From the NCBI GenBank assembly GCA_964511965.1, contig CAZEGF010000008.1:11493-75492 (forward strand): 64,000 nucleotides of DNA. Reading direction: 5' to 3'. This DNA comes from JAUSNA01 sp964511965. GTDB lineage: Bacteria > Patescibacteriota > Microgenomatia > Levybacterales > GWA1-39-11. The notes under the pieces are model-generated. The model was not told the origin of the DNA and did no database searches. It saw nothing but the letters and a program-made list of their open reading frames with translations. Positions within the stretch are counted from its first letter, which is position 1. Each line of letters opens with the position of its first letter. Positions 57,031 through 64,000 of this stretch are shown piece by piece. The position numbers were made by a program, and so were the translations under genes.

Positions 57031-58020
57031 ATGGACAATATTTACGATGTCATCATAGTAGGATCAGGTCCCTCGGGACTCACAGCCGGTATTTATGCAT
57101 CCCGTGGTAATAGAAAGACTTTGATCCTTGCTGGACGAAAATGGGGAGGGCAGTTAATGCTGACAACAGAAGTCGAGAACTTTCCAGGCTTTCCGGAGCC
57201 TATCATGGGACCGGAACTCATGAAAAAAATGAGGGATCAAGCTGCAAAATATGGAGCAGAGATCCTGGATGTCAACTTTGTTAAAGGCGACTATAGTAAA
57301 GAACCATTTAAAGTGACAACTGACGATGAAAAAGAATATTACTCAAAAAGCATAATTATTGCAACAGGAGCAGATACAAAATGGTTGCAGATTCCAGGAG
57401 AAGAAGAGAAGATTGGACGTGGAGTTAGTTCCTGCGCACCGTGTGATGCAGCCTTCTACCGAAACAAAAGAGTTGTAGTTATTGGAGGAGGGGATAGTGC
57501 CATGGAAGAGGCATTGGTTCTTGCAAAATTTGCTTCAGAGGTGTGGATCATACACAGACGGGAAGAGTTCAGGGCTTCAGATATCATGCAAAAAAAGGTA
57601 TTTGATAATGAAAAGATAAAAGTAATTTGGAATGCAACTCCAATTGAAATTTTAGGTGAATTAAAAGTTGAGAAGATAAAGTTAAAAACCGAAAATGAAC
57701 TAAAAATGAGAGAAAATGGACAAAATAAAGTGATAAAACCGGAAGATATTGGAGGGATGAGTTTGCAAAACGGAGAATGGGAATTCCCAACAGATGGTAT
57801 TTTTGTTGCAATTGGACATATCCCAAATTCTGCTATTTTTGAAGGGATTGAGAAGGATGAAAAGGGATTTATCAAGCAGTTTGAGCATTCAAAAACAAAT
57901 ATCGATGGAGTATTTGTATCGGGAGACGTACACGACCACACGTATATGCAAGGTATAACCGCCGCTGGTTTTGGGTGCCAAGCCGCACTGGATGTTGAAA
58001 AGTATCTGGAAATGTCTTAG
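57031..58020 (+). CDS. trxB: Thioredoxin reductase
   Basis: Transfers electrons from NADPH to thioredoxin. 329 residues: FAD motif GSGPSGLTAG, redox pair CAPC (SSCAPCDAA; commonly CATC), NADPH motif IGGGDSAMEEA with HRREEFRA (Arg pair for NADPH), and the FAD end motif SGDVHDHTYMQGITAAGFG. Residues about 208-240 (LKVEKIKLKTENELKMRENGQ) are Lys/Glu-rich and correspond to repeat-like DNA, probably an insertion in a surface loop. Confidence 0.93.
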   Translation: MDNIYDVIIVGSGPSGLTAGIYASRGNRKTLILAGRKWGGQLMLTTEVENFPGFPEPIMGPELMKKMRDQAAKYGAEILDVNFVKGDYSKEPFKVTTDDEKEYYSKSIIIATGADTKWLQIPGEEEKIGRGVSSCAPCDAAFYRNKRVVVIGGGDSAMEEALVLAKFASEVWIIHRREEFRASDIMQKKVFDNEKIKVIWNATPIEILGELKVEKIKLKTENELKMRENGQNKVIKPEDIGGMSLQNGEWEFPTDGIFVAIGHIPNSAIFEGIEKDEKGFIKQFEHSKTNIDGVFVSGDVHDHTYMQGITAAGFGCQAALDVEKYLEMS

Positions 58021-58023
58021 CTA

Positions 58024-58587
58024 TTACTTAATAGTTCGTTTCAAAATTTCCAAATCGTCTTTTAGGGCTAGAATTCCCGTTGATAGAGTCAAGATTTCCT
58101 TCTCAATATTTTTAAGTGACTTATTTGACTGCTGATGCACCAGTTCTTCTTCTGTTGGATTGTCACCTAGCTTTTCAATGTCATCAGATATGTCCTCAAC
58201 ATCTGCACCAAGCTCGGTAACATTGTCTCTTAGCTTTTTGATATTCCCCTCAAGTCCCTCAACGTCTTCCTGAATCTCATCAAATTCACCCTCAAGACCC
58301 TCAACGTCTTCCTGAATCTCTTCGATGTCTTCCTCAACTTCTTCAAGACTTTGTGTATTTTTATTAACAGACAATTGTATAAAAAGAGCAAGGTATATTG
58401 CTTCAAGGGATACGATTGTAGTTACAGCAAGAAGGATTTCATCAAGCGGAACTCCTACAAAATATAGCGCAAAAGCGACAATAAAAAGAATTGTGTGTAC
58501 TATAATCGAGGCTGGAGTTCCTATCCAAAAAGTTGCCTTTATTGCCAGGTCTTCAAGTTGTTTGTTTTTGGATTTTTTCTTGACCAT
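58024..58587 (-). CDS. Membrane protein with an acidic coiled-coil tail
   Basis: 187 residues. Two helices (about 20-45 and 50-72), then a long coiled coil to the end. A 14-residue unit EIQEDVEGLEG occurs twice in a row (about residues 88-112), showing recent internal duplication. It resembles low-affinity-iron-permease/DUF1003-like proteins in layout only. Convergent with trxB. Confidence 0.6.
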   Translation of the reverse strand: MVKKKSKNKQLEDLAIKATFWIGTPASIIVHTILFIVAFALYFVGVPLDEILLAVTTIVSLEAIYLALFIQLSVNKNTQSLEEVEEDIEEIQEDVEGLEGEFDEIQEDVEGLEGNIKKLRDNVTELGADVEDISDDIEKLGDNPTEEELVHQQSNKSLKNIEKEILTLSTGILALKDDLEILKRTIK

Positions 58588-58747
58588 AAACGAGTTTGTG
58601 GCAAGCTCTGCTTACCATAAGGAATATTCAGTTTAGCCCTTTTAATTTAGTCAGAGCAAGGGGGAAAGTATACAACTTAGGAATTAGGAAGACAAGATTA
58701 AATGATAAGGATTTTTTGACTAATCTCTAATTCTTAACTCTTGATTC

Positions 58748-59488
58748 TTATTTAGCAATATACGATGTGAACAATTGAGAGCACATAGAACCCTGACATG
58801 CTCCACATGAATACGTATAGTCTCCTTCAATAGCAGCTCTATGGATTGGAGAATGGAGCCACCACTGTACTGTACCAGCCTCATTTGATCCCCATTTTGC
58901 GTTTTCAGTTATCCAATATGGAAGATTTCTATTGTAAAGACCTGAATGAAGATATCCTTTTCCTTCAAAAAGCTCCCCATATAATTCGGTAGAACGGGTT
59001 GTTGCTAGAGTGCAAAGAGCGTCATCTTTCACAAATGCTGGTTTTCCTATTGACTCTCGGTGATCATTTATCAGTTGGAAAATGATATCTGAATTAAGAT
59101 TTGGACCCGTTGCCGGGACATTATCGTGTGCTATTTGTATATTTGCTGTAGCTTCTGGAGTTGGCGTTGGAGATAGAGGTTCGACAGGTGTTTCTGTTGG
59201 CTCTGCAAAGTAAGTAGGTTCTGTTGCATATGAGAATTCAATGTTTGTTGTAGCGCTTTCTGAAGCTACCGCTTTTGCCACACGATCGACCTGCGATAAT
59301 TTGAGCTCATCGCACGTGTCATTTTGCATGACAAAGTAGTTATTAAGAAGTGTGTTACATGTAATACCCGGGCGGATATTCATGGTTGGAAGAGTCAAAC
59401 TCTTCATTTGGGCATTGGCCGGATTGGCCACTCCTGACGCTGTAAAAAAGAGGAACGCCAAAAGTATTGTCGCGTATAAGCGTGACAT
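58748..59488 (-). CDS. Secreted CAP-domain protein
   Basis: 246 residues. Signal peptide 1-26 (LYATILLAFLFFTASGV, cleavage after ANA). A Thr/Pro/Glu-rich linker lies at about 92-112. The CAP domain follows: FQLINDHRESIGKPAFVKDDALCTLA, HSGLYNRNLPYWITENA, VQWWLHSPIHRAAIEG, with six Cys including a C-terminal CGACQGSMC cluster. Extracellular; exact activity unknown. Its cysteines could be substrates of the DsbA-like protein (inference). The heptamer-like DNA downstream (58712-58748) abuts the stop. Confidence 0.87.
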   Translation of the reverse strand: MSRLYATILLAFLFFTASGVANPANAQMKSLTLPTMNIRPGITCNTLLNNYFVMQNDTCDELKLSQVDRVAKAVASESATTNIEFSYATEPTYFAEPTETPVEPLSPTPTPEATANIQIAHDNVPATGPNLNSDIIFQLINDHRESIGKPAFVKDDALCTLATTRSTELYGELFEGKGYLHSGLYNRNLPYWITENAKWGSNEAGTVQWWLHSPIHRAAIEGDYTYSCGACQGSMCSQLFTSYIAK

Positions 59489-59647
59489 ACTTCCCTATGG
59501 GAGTAGGAGTAAAAATTCTAACAGATTGAGATTATATGTCAAGTTTTGATGATAAAGGAAAGAAAAGCATACAGTTTGTAAGGTGAGAAAAAGTAATTTT
59601 TCGAGGAAGGGGAGCAAATCCCCAACTTTAAAAAAGTTCTTTTTCAG

Positions 59648-59667
59648 GGGGTGCCAATTGGCACCCC
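59648..59667 (-). terminator. Perfect palindrome, probable terminator of cassette 2
   Basis: GGGGTGCCAATTGGCACCCC, fully self-complementary, 6 bp after the small ORF stop on the minus strand. No immediate T-run follows, but an A/T-rich stretch lies beyond. It can act in either direction. Confidence 0.5.
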
Positions 59668-59673
59668 ACTTCT

Positions 59674-59760
59674 TTACCAGCACTGAGCGCTGAAATACAG
59701 GATTGCAGCCCCGGCTATTGTGAGATTTTGGATTACGACGAATACTATTGCCTTAAGCAT
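59674..59760 (-). CDS. 28-residue membrane peptide
   Basis: ATG behind AGGAGGT with a 4-nt gap, nearly perfect spacing. It encodes a single hydrophobic helix (AIVFVVIQNLTIAGAAILYF) ending SAQCW. It follows the Nudix-like gene and precedes a terminator, so it is probably the last gene of a two-gene unit. It resembles single-helix small membrane peptides; function unknown. Confidence 0.55.
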   Translation of the reverse strand: MLKAIVFVVIQNLTIAGAAILYFSAQCW

Positions 59761-59785
59761 ATCTACCTCCTGTAGTTGTTGTGGT

Positions 59786-59808
59786 GGGGGCGGGCAGAGC
59801 CCGCCCCC
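59786..59808 (-). promoter_or_regulatory. GC-rich hairpin between the two cassette-2 genes
   Basis: GGGGGCGGGC/GCCCGCCCCC, 10 bp perfect with a 3-nt loop, between the Nudix-like stop and the small ORF. Without a T-run, it may be a processing or stabilising element rather than a terminator. Confidence 0.5.
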
Positions 59809-59813
59809 AGGGC

Positions 59814-60773
59814 TTAGTCGTACAGACAGTTAAAGCAGGCGTAATTACCTACTTTGATCAATCCTGACTCAGGGTCTCTTTCAGGAGGTGTTTCGTACAC
59901 CAAATTCTCGAGAGGATCGTAGAAGCAATACCCCTCAGGGCATGACCCTAAGTTGTGGTTGCGACGGAAGCACCAATGGGTATGAGCCATTGTGAGACCA
60001 CGCTGTTGTGCCAGGATTGCCGCTGCGCGGTTATTGTCGGCATCTTTCTTCCTCTGGATAAACCAATTGAGGGGAAAGCGGGCAAGAAGTTTCATGGTGG
60101 TCCACAAGAGTGGACCGTTGTCGTAGCGGACACCTTCATGGGTGCCCAAATTCATTCGGCTGAAGAGTTCTTCCAAGCCGATCCATGTCGCCGAGCGAAT
60201 CCCTTCCGCAAAGTCCAGTTGGTCGCTGACCTTCGTGCTGTCGGCGTCGATCACAAAGATCGTCGAGTCCGACGAGAAGGAGGTCTGGTTGACCATGACT
60301 CTTCCGAGCGAAGTTATGGAGCGAACGACGGTGACACCGTTTTCCTCCAAAGCTTCGCGGATTGCGGCCGCTTGGTTGTTCTCAACTTGGTTTGTGCCAG
60401 TGAGGCGGTTCAGGTTGAACCCCATGACTGGCTGGGCAAAAAGACCACCGGCTGCCTTTCTCATCTGGATGTTGATTCCGATGAGGCCACGCTCGGAATC
60501 GATGAGCGCGACATTGACGTTGGGCTTCTCGCGCTTGTGAAGGCGTCCGAAGGTGACGATACCGACGTCGCTTACGTCGAAGAGCCAGATATTGTCCTCG
60601 AAGCGGCTATTGATGGTTCCGGCGGCCGGATCCCAGACTGCCTCGAGGTCGGGGGTTTGCCCCTTGTCGAGAGCCTCTTTGATTCGGCGGGCGAAGAACC
60701 CAGGATCGTATTCTAGAAGCTCCGGGAGAGTGAGAACTCCCTTTGAGGTAGCTTCTTCTCGGGTGATAGTCAC
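59814..60773 (-). CDS. Nudix-like protein with C-terminal Cys/His zinc-ribbon-like region
   Basis: 319 residues from GTG at 60773, which sits 7 nt after AAGGAG; a TATACT box lies further upstream. A longer frame to 60848 exists but has weaker support. Central Nudix-like segment: the REALEENG core is intact, but the spacing to the preceding Gly is one residue short, so activity is uncertain. The last 60 residues contain HTHWC, SCPEGYC and ACFNC, a likely zinc site. GC-rich codons differ from the surroundings; foreign origin is likely. Confidence 0.65.
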   Translation of the reverse strand: MTITREEATSKGVLTLPELLEYDPGFFARRIKEALDKGQTPDLEAVWDPAAGTINSRFEDNIWLFDVSDVGIVTFGRLHKREKPNVNVALIDSERGLIGINIQMRKAAGGLFAQPVMGFNLNRLTGTNQVENNQAAAIREALEENGVTVVRSITSLGRVMVNQTSFSSDSTIFVIDADSTKVSDQLDFAEGIRSATWIGLEELFSRMNLGTHEGVRYDNGPLLWTTMKLLARFPLNWFIQRKKDADNNRAAAILAQQRGLTMAHTHWCFRRNHNLGSCPEGYCFYDPLENLVYETPPERDPESGLIKVGNYACFNCLYD

Positions 60774-61020
60774 GATGTGACTCCTTGGGCTGAGTATAGT
60801 GATGCCCGAAACGGGCTCATGTGGTTGAGAGCCAATTGCGGGCATCACAAATTTCCTTACTGTATGCTTTTCAAAGAACTGTTACAGCTTTGAAGCTATA
60901 ACAGCCGATAGTATATAATTATTTTCATTTAATATCAAAGTGATATGACAAAAAATGAAAAAATTGAATAATTATATATAGCACAAAATTTGCCTCAATT
61001 CTTTAATTTTATCCTAAATA

Positions 61021-61036
61021 GTCACAAGTATGTGAC
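61021..61036 (+). promoter_or_regulatory. Palindromic operator candidate
   Basis: GTCACA, 4-nt spacer, TGTGAC, directly upstream of the -35 of the TrmB-like gene. A perfect inverted repeat in this position suggests autoregulation or control by a dimeric regulator. Confidence 0.45.
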
Positions 61037-61043
61037 ATAATGC

Positions 61044-61072
61044 TTGACAAATTTGAGCTTATAATATACAAT
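61044..61072 (+). promoter_or_regulatory. Promoter of the TrmB-like regulator
   Basis: TTGACA (61044-61049), a 17-nt spacer and TACAAT (61067-61072), 12 nt before the ATG. Consensus-like. The 60873-61043 stretch upstream is A/T-rich with no ORF. Confidence 0.7.
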
Positions 61073-61084
61073 CCAGATTAGAAT

Positions 61085-61855
61085 ATGTCACTTGATTACT
61101 TACAAAAGGCAGGTTTTACAGACACAGAAATAAAAGTGTATGAATTTTTAGTTCAAAATGGTGAAATATCTGTTTCTCAAATTATTTCAGGAACCAAAAT
61201 AAAGAGACCAACAGTTTATAAGGCTTTGTACTCTTTGAAGGAAAAAGGGCTGGTAGTAACTTCAGATATCAAGAAAAAATTGCACGCAAGACCAGAATCT
61301 CCATCAAAACTTGTGTCAGTAGTTGAAAAAAAAGCGGATGAAGTTGAAGATATAAAATCAAAATTACTATCAAGCGTTAGTAGCCTTAGTGCTTTATATA
61401 TCCACTCAACCGAAAAACCAGTTGTAAGAACTTTCGAGGGGGTGGAGGGTCTAAAGCAGATATATCAAGATACTATTGATGTTGGTCAGACTATTTACGC
61501 CCTGGTACAAACTGGTGAAGTTGACCCTGTCCTGCTTGGATGGCTTACATCAACATATATCAGAAAAAGAAAAAAGACCCGAATTCATGCAAAAGTAATA
61601 GTGTCAACTGGTCCTTGGGCGAAAGACTACCAAAAAAAGGATACTGAAGAACTCCGAACAAGCGTTCTTGTCCCTCATGATAAATTTCCCATAGACCATG
61701 AGGTAGATATTTATGGGGATAAGGTTGCCTTCATCCACTACAAGATAGGAGAACCTTTAATTGGGTTTGTTATTCACCATCCGGCAATTGCTCAAACGAC
61801 GAAGGCATGGTTTGATCTTGCATGGATGGGGGCAAAATCGCATGCTTCATTCTAA
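61085..61855 (+). CDS. TrmB-family transcriptional regulator
   Basis: 256 residues. The N-terminal winged helix has LQKAGFTDTEIKVYEFLVQNGEISVSQII and IKRPTVYKALYSLKEKGLV. A short coiled coil follows (about 78-105), then an effector-like alpha/beta domain (VVRTFEGVEGLKQIYQDT). This family is common in archaea and CPR and usually senses sugars. Its 3' end overlaps the convergent methyltransferase by 86 bp. Confidence 0.85.
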   Translation: MSLDYLQKAGFTDTEIKVYEFLVQNGEISVSQIISGTKIKRPTVYKALYSLKEKGLVVTSDIKKKLHARPESPSKLVSVVEKKADEVEDIKSKLLSSVSSLSALYIHSTEKPVVRTFEGVEGLKQIYQDTIDVGQTIYALVQTGEVDPVLLGWLTSTYIRKRKKTRIHAKVIVSTGPWAKDYQKKDTEELRTSVLVPHDKFPIDHEVDIYGDKVAFIHYKIGEPLIGFVIHHPAIAQTTKAWFDLAWMGAKSHASF

Positions 61856-63584
61856 ATTCAGGATCATTGTCTAGTTTGTGCTGAAATGCTTGGAAGATTC
61901 CCATGATTGTGTTTTTTATCTCTTTATTAGTAAAAGCAGATTTGTGGGCATATTTGAGAGCATCTTCTCTTAATCGCGGACTCATTTTTAGAGATGTTTT
62001 ACGCAGCCTCCAATAGTTATTTATATTTTCTTCACCATTAGTTCCCTCATAACTTTTTGTCGCTATTTTTTCTGCTTCAAATCCCGCAAGCATAGTTATT
62101 GCTTTCATTTGTTCATCATCTGGTATGAATCTATCAAAGAAATGTTCGTCATCTGGGCCATCATTGATGAGTCCAAGTGTAAAGTTGAAAATTCCACGTT
62201 CTTTAGCGATTTTATGGGTCCTTTCTATAAGCTTTGGATATTCACCTTTAGAAGTGTCGGGTAGATCCAGTAAAACTATTCCATCGTCCGAAATTACCCT
62301 TCCAATCTCTTGTAAGCACTCAATTGCGTCATTTACGGTTACATTATGAGCAAATGATCGTCCTAAACAATAGGCTGAATCAAATGAACCATCTGAAAAG
62401 GGGAGAGTAGCCCATGAACCGACCAGAACATCACTTTCCGGTCGGCGTTCTTTGATGTATTTGATATGTTTTTCGACTGCATCAACTCCGGTAATTGAGA
62501 GAGAATCATTATCGAGGGCTTCAAGGAGTCTTCCGGTTCCGCAGGCAACATCTAGTACCTTTCTTTTTCCCTCAAATTCTTTTTTAACAAGATTCACCTC
62601 AAATTCTTGATTTTCTGCATTTGGTTTGTATTCTGAGAACTCAATCTTGTCGTATATGTCTCGTTTTAAGTCGGACAGATATTCTCCAGTGTGGTCCAAT
62701 CCTAAATAATCCATGGCAAGGTTAAAATTAGATCTGAAATTTGGATCGTTGTTAACCTGGTCTCTAAGTAGTTTTCTAACTGTTTCCAAACCAGTTGTTG
62801 TAAGTACTCGTCCAACAACTGAATAGACCTGATAGGGCTTAACTGCGAGTTTTAATGCTTCAACCAATATTCTTCCAGGCAATTCTGGGTTTGCATCATA
62901 TGCCTCAATAAGTTGATCATCAAGACCAACGTTAAATGCAACTACTTCATTACAGGAGTCGAGTAGTTCTCTTGAGAGGTCTCTTACAAATTGTTCTTCC
63001 AGTCCTTGGGAAGTGCCATTCTCTGTATTTTTACTATCTGCAACAAGAGCAGGTCTTAAAAAGTAGATTGTACTGGAAGTTCTGCCAAGAGAGTAGAGTC
63101 TTTGAACTTGATCAGGTGTTAGGTTAAAATCTTTTTGGTCTAAGCATTTTAGAATACTTCGTGTTGCTATTGGATAGATTTCATTGGTCCAAGGAATTGA
63201 TTTTGGGTACTTCGCTTCGATATCTGCAAGATATGAATCTAGTTCGGGTCCTACACGACCAATTACTATTGGAACAAGATTCGTGATCTGTTCTGCTTTT
63301 GCAAATCTATCAAACATGAAAAGATGCCGTATGAACTCGTTGTAAGGTTCTTCGTCAAGTTGGTCAGGAGTAAGACTTCCAAGTTCTTGGCTAATAGTAT
63401 CTTTATCTCTGTACCCAGGAACCGTTACGGCAAAGGGGGTATCCCTAAATAAATACGATTCGTCAGGTCTCATTGGATACATATCTATTGTATCGAGAAA
63501 TCTTTCCCTAGCTTTAAAATCAGAATTTCTTTTATCAGTAAGTGGAGTGGGGGAAGTTTGGATAGGTTCGGTATGCTCTGACAT
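61770..63584 (-). CDS. SAM-dependent methyltransferase with a large N-terminal region
   Basis: 604 residues. The N-terminal 330 are helical and unassigned. A class I methyltransferase domain then has the SAM motif VLDVACGTGRLLEAL (about 345), acidic loop GVDAVEKH, and FDSAYCLGRSFAHN. The C-terminal tail is charged. TACAAT lies 8 nt upstream of the ATG. Substrate unknown. The last 86 bp are antisense to the TrmB-like gene. Confidence 0.82.
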   Translation of the reverse strand: MSEHTEPIQTSPTPLTDKRNSDFKARERFLDTIDMYPMRPDESYLFRDTPFAVTVPGYRDKDTISQELGSLTPDQLDEEPYNEFIRHLFMFDRFAKAEQITNLVPIVIGRVGPELDSYLADIEAKYPKSIPWTNEIYPIATRSILKCLDQKDFNLTPDQVQRLYSLGRTSSTIYFLRPALVADSKNTENGTSQGLEEQFVRDLSRELLDSCNEVVAFNVGLDDQLIEAYDANPELPGRILVEALKLAVKPYQVYSVVGRVLTTTGLETVRKLLRDQVNNDPNFRSNFNLAMDYLGLDHTGEYLSDLKRDIYDKIEFSEYKPNAENQEFEVNLVKKEFEGKRKVLDVACGTGRLLEALDNDSLSITGVDAVEKHIKYIKERRPESDVLVGSWATLPFSDGSFDSAYCLGRSFAHNVTVNDAIECLQEIGRVISDDGIVLLDLPDTSKGEYPKLIERTHKIAKERGIFNFTLGLINDGPDDEHFFDRFIPDDEQMKAITMLAGFEAEKIATKSYEGTNGEENINNYWRLRKTSLKMSPRLREDALKYAHKSAFTNKEIKNTIMGIFQAFQHKLDNDPEFRMKHAILPPSMQDQTMPSSFEQLPDGE

Positions 63585-63631
63585 GCTGTTTTATTGTAGA
63601 GAACAGCTATTTGGTATGCAAGTTTTAAGCC

Positions 63632-63660
63632 TTGACATAGCCTCAATAAAGTAATAGAAT
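63632..63660 (+). promoter_or_regulatory. Strong promoter upstream of tRNA-Ala
   Basis: TTGACA (63632-63637), a 17-nt spacer and TAGAAT (63655-63660). The next gene downstream is tRNA-Ala, so the transcript would have a leader of about 270 nt. Confidence 0.6.
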
Positions 63661-63934
63661 AATTTCACCTTTTAAGGTTTCCATCCCTGATTTAACTAAG
63701 TTAAATTCACATGGGCATAAATCGACTAACGCATGATAAAGTTTTTACAAGTTTACTTTTAAAGTCCGGTCAACCGGGCTCAAATAGTGTCTTCTAATAC
63801 TTCCTCAGTAGTCGATTTTCCAAAAAAGGTTTAACAATTAAAAAAGAGTGGACCATTATGGTTCGGGCCCTTAACAACCTGTCAAAGCAGGATTGCTTTG
63901 CCAGAACGTTGAGTGCCCAAAAAACAAGTTTTTT
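63661..63934 (+). other. Long structured leader of the tRNA-Ala transcript
   Basis: No ORF of note. It contains an 8-bp hairpin AGTCCGGT/ACCGGGCT (63763-63780), a CAAAGCA/TGCTTTG hairpin near 63886-63900, and the tRNA copy and complementary segments described next. I could not match it to a known ncRNA; no RNase P, SRP or tmRNA signature was found. Leader of a longer stable-RNA operon is possible, since the window ends in the tRNA. Confidence 0.4.
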
Positions 63935-63938
63935 GGGC
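63865..63938 (+). repeat. Partial 5' copy of tRNA-Ala with alternative hairpins
   Basis: GGGCCCTTA (63865-63873) copies the tRNA-Ala start. GTTGAGTGCCC (63908-63918) can pair with GGGCCCTTAAC of the copy. Alternatively GCCCAAAAAAC (63915-63925) pairs with GTTTTTTGGGC (63928-63938), whose last four bases are the first four of the tRNA. Confidence 0.65.
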
Positions 63939-64000
63939 CCTTAGCTTAGCTGGTAGAGCGCATCATTTGCAATGATGAGGTCAGGAGTTCGAATCTCCTA
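63935..64000 (+). tRNA. tRNA-Ala (TGC), 3' end cut by window edge
   Basis: D-stem GCTT/GAGC, anticodon stem CATCA/TGATG with loop TTTGCAA, T-arm beginning CAGGAG-TTCGAAT-CTCCT. The 3' acceptor strand lies beyond the window. The anticodon TGC reads GCA and related codons. Confidence 0.88.

Larger units (their letters stand above)
59562..60872. mobile_element. GC-rich cassette framed by 14-bp inverted repeats (cassette 2)
   Basis: GAAAAGCATACAGT (59562-59575) is matched exactly by its reverse complement at 60859-60872. Inside lie an SD-led Nudix-like gene, a GC-rich hairpin, a 28-residue SD-led ORF and a palindromic terminator, all on the minus strand. G+C is clearly above the flanks (34 of 60 bases in 60301-60360). 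No transposase is present. The build mirrors cassette 1 although the repeat sequence differs. A clear target duplication was not found. Confidence 0.5.

Noticed and set aside
59955..60716. 253-codon plus-strand ORF inside cassette 2
   Set aside because: It runs antisense to the Nudix-like gene, has no SD and shows no recognisable domain; the minus-strand gene has Nudix and zinc motifs.
63661..63934. Known structural RNA (RNase P RNA, SRP RNA, tmRNA) before tRNA-Ala
   Set aside because: None of the conserved sequence blocks of these RNAs could be found; only local hairpins are visible.

Overview
The window is most likely from a Candidate Phyla Radiation bacterium (Patescibacteria), probably of the Microgenomates type. 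This is inferred from gene content: a long DUF4012 protein, a VirD4/TraG-like ATPase with no other conjugation genes, a DUF5654-like protein, S23-like four-helix-bundle genes, a short valyl-tRNA synthetase, an ATP-dependent (archaeal-type) DNA ligase, an archaeal-type UMP kinase and an EndoQ-like nuclease. Most of the window is AT-rich and tightly packed, with many 1-20 bp overlaps and short gaps. No rRNA, transposase, phage structural gene or CRISPR array was seen.

Layout. 0-5 kb: yraN (partial), a gap/cytidylate-kinase-like pair, then rpmH-rnpA-yidC-khpB and a Wzy-like polymerase. 5-12.5 kb (minus strand): PBP1A, DUF4012 protein, RNase HI, flippase. 12.6-20.9 kb: valS, ROK sugar kinase, Crp/Fnr regulator, small membrane proteins, ribosomal protein L25, initiator tRNA, FtsB/DivIC, XerC/D. 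20.9-21.7 kb: five tRNAs with odd flanking duplications. 21.7-29.6 kb: murI-murD-trpS-acyP-yidD-ftsH and the VirD4-like ATPase. 31-43 kb: 5'-3' exonuclease, glycosyltransferase, mutM, a DsbA-like pair, UMP kinase, NAD(P)HX dehydratase, recF, Fic, DNA ligase. 43-53.7 kb: DUF2207, alkyltransferase-like and VTT proteins, then a thymidylate block (tmk, dcd, HD, Nudix, thyA, folA) running into EndoQ. 53.8-63.6 kb: lipase-like hydrolase, glycosyltransferases, trxA-trxB, CAP protein, TrmB-like regulator and a methyltransferase. The window ends inside a tRNA-Ala.

Two segments do not match the rest: 29.63-31.26 kb and 59.56-60.87 kb. Both are GC-rich, carry genes with strong Shine-Dalgarno sites, contain very short SD-led ORFs, and are framed by perfect 14-bp inverted repeats with no transposase. 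Most other transcription units look leaderless, with a -10 hexamer 6-7 nt before the ATG. I read the two segments as horizontally acquired cargo cassettes, possibly non-autonomous mobile units.

Two other unexplained structures recur. Several tRNA genes are preceded or followed by partial copies of their own end plus a complementary segment that could pair with either copy. In addition, degenerate 7-nt tandem repeats occur at more than fifteen places, between genes and inside conserved enzymes (valS, murD, lig, folA, EndoQ, trxB, a glycosyltransferase).
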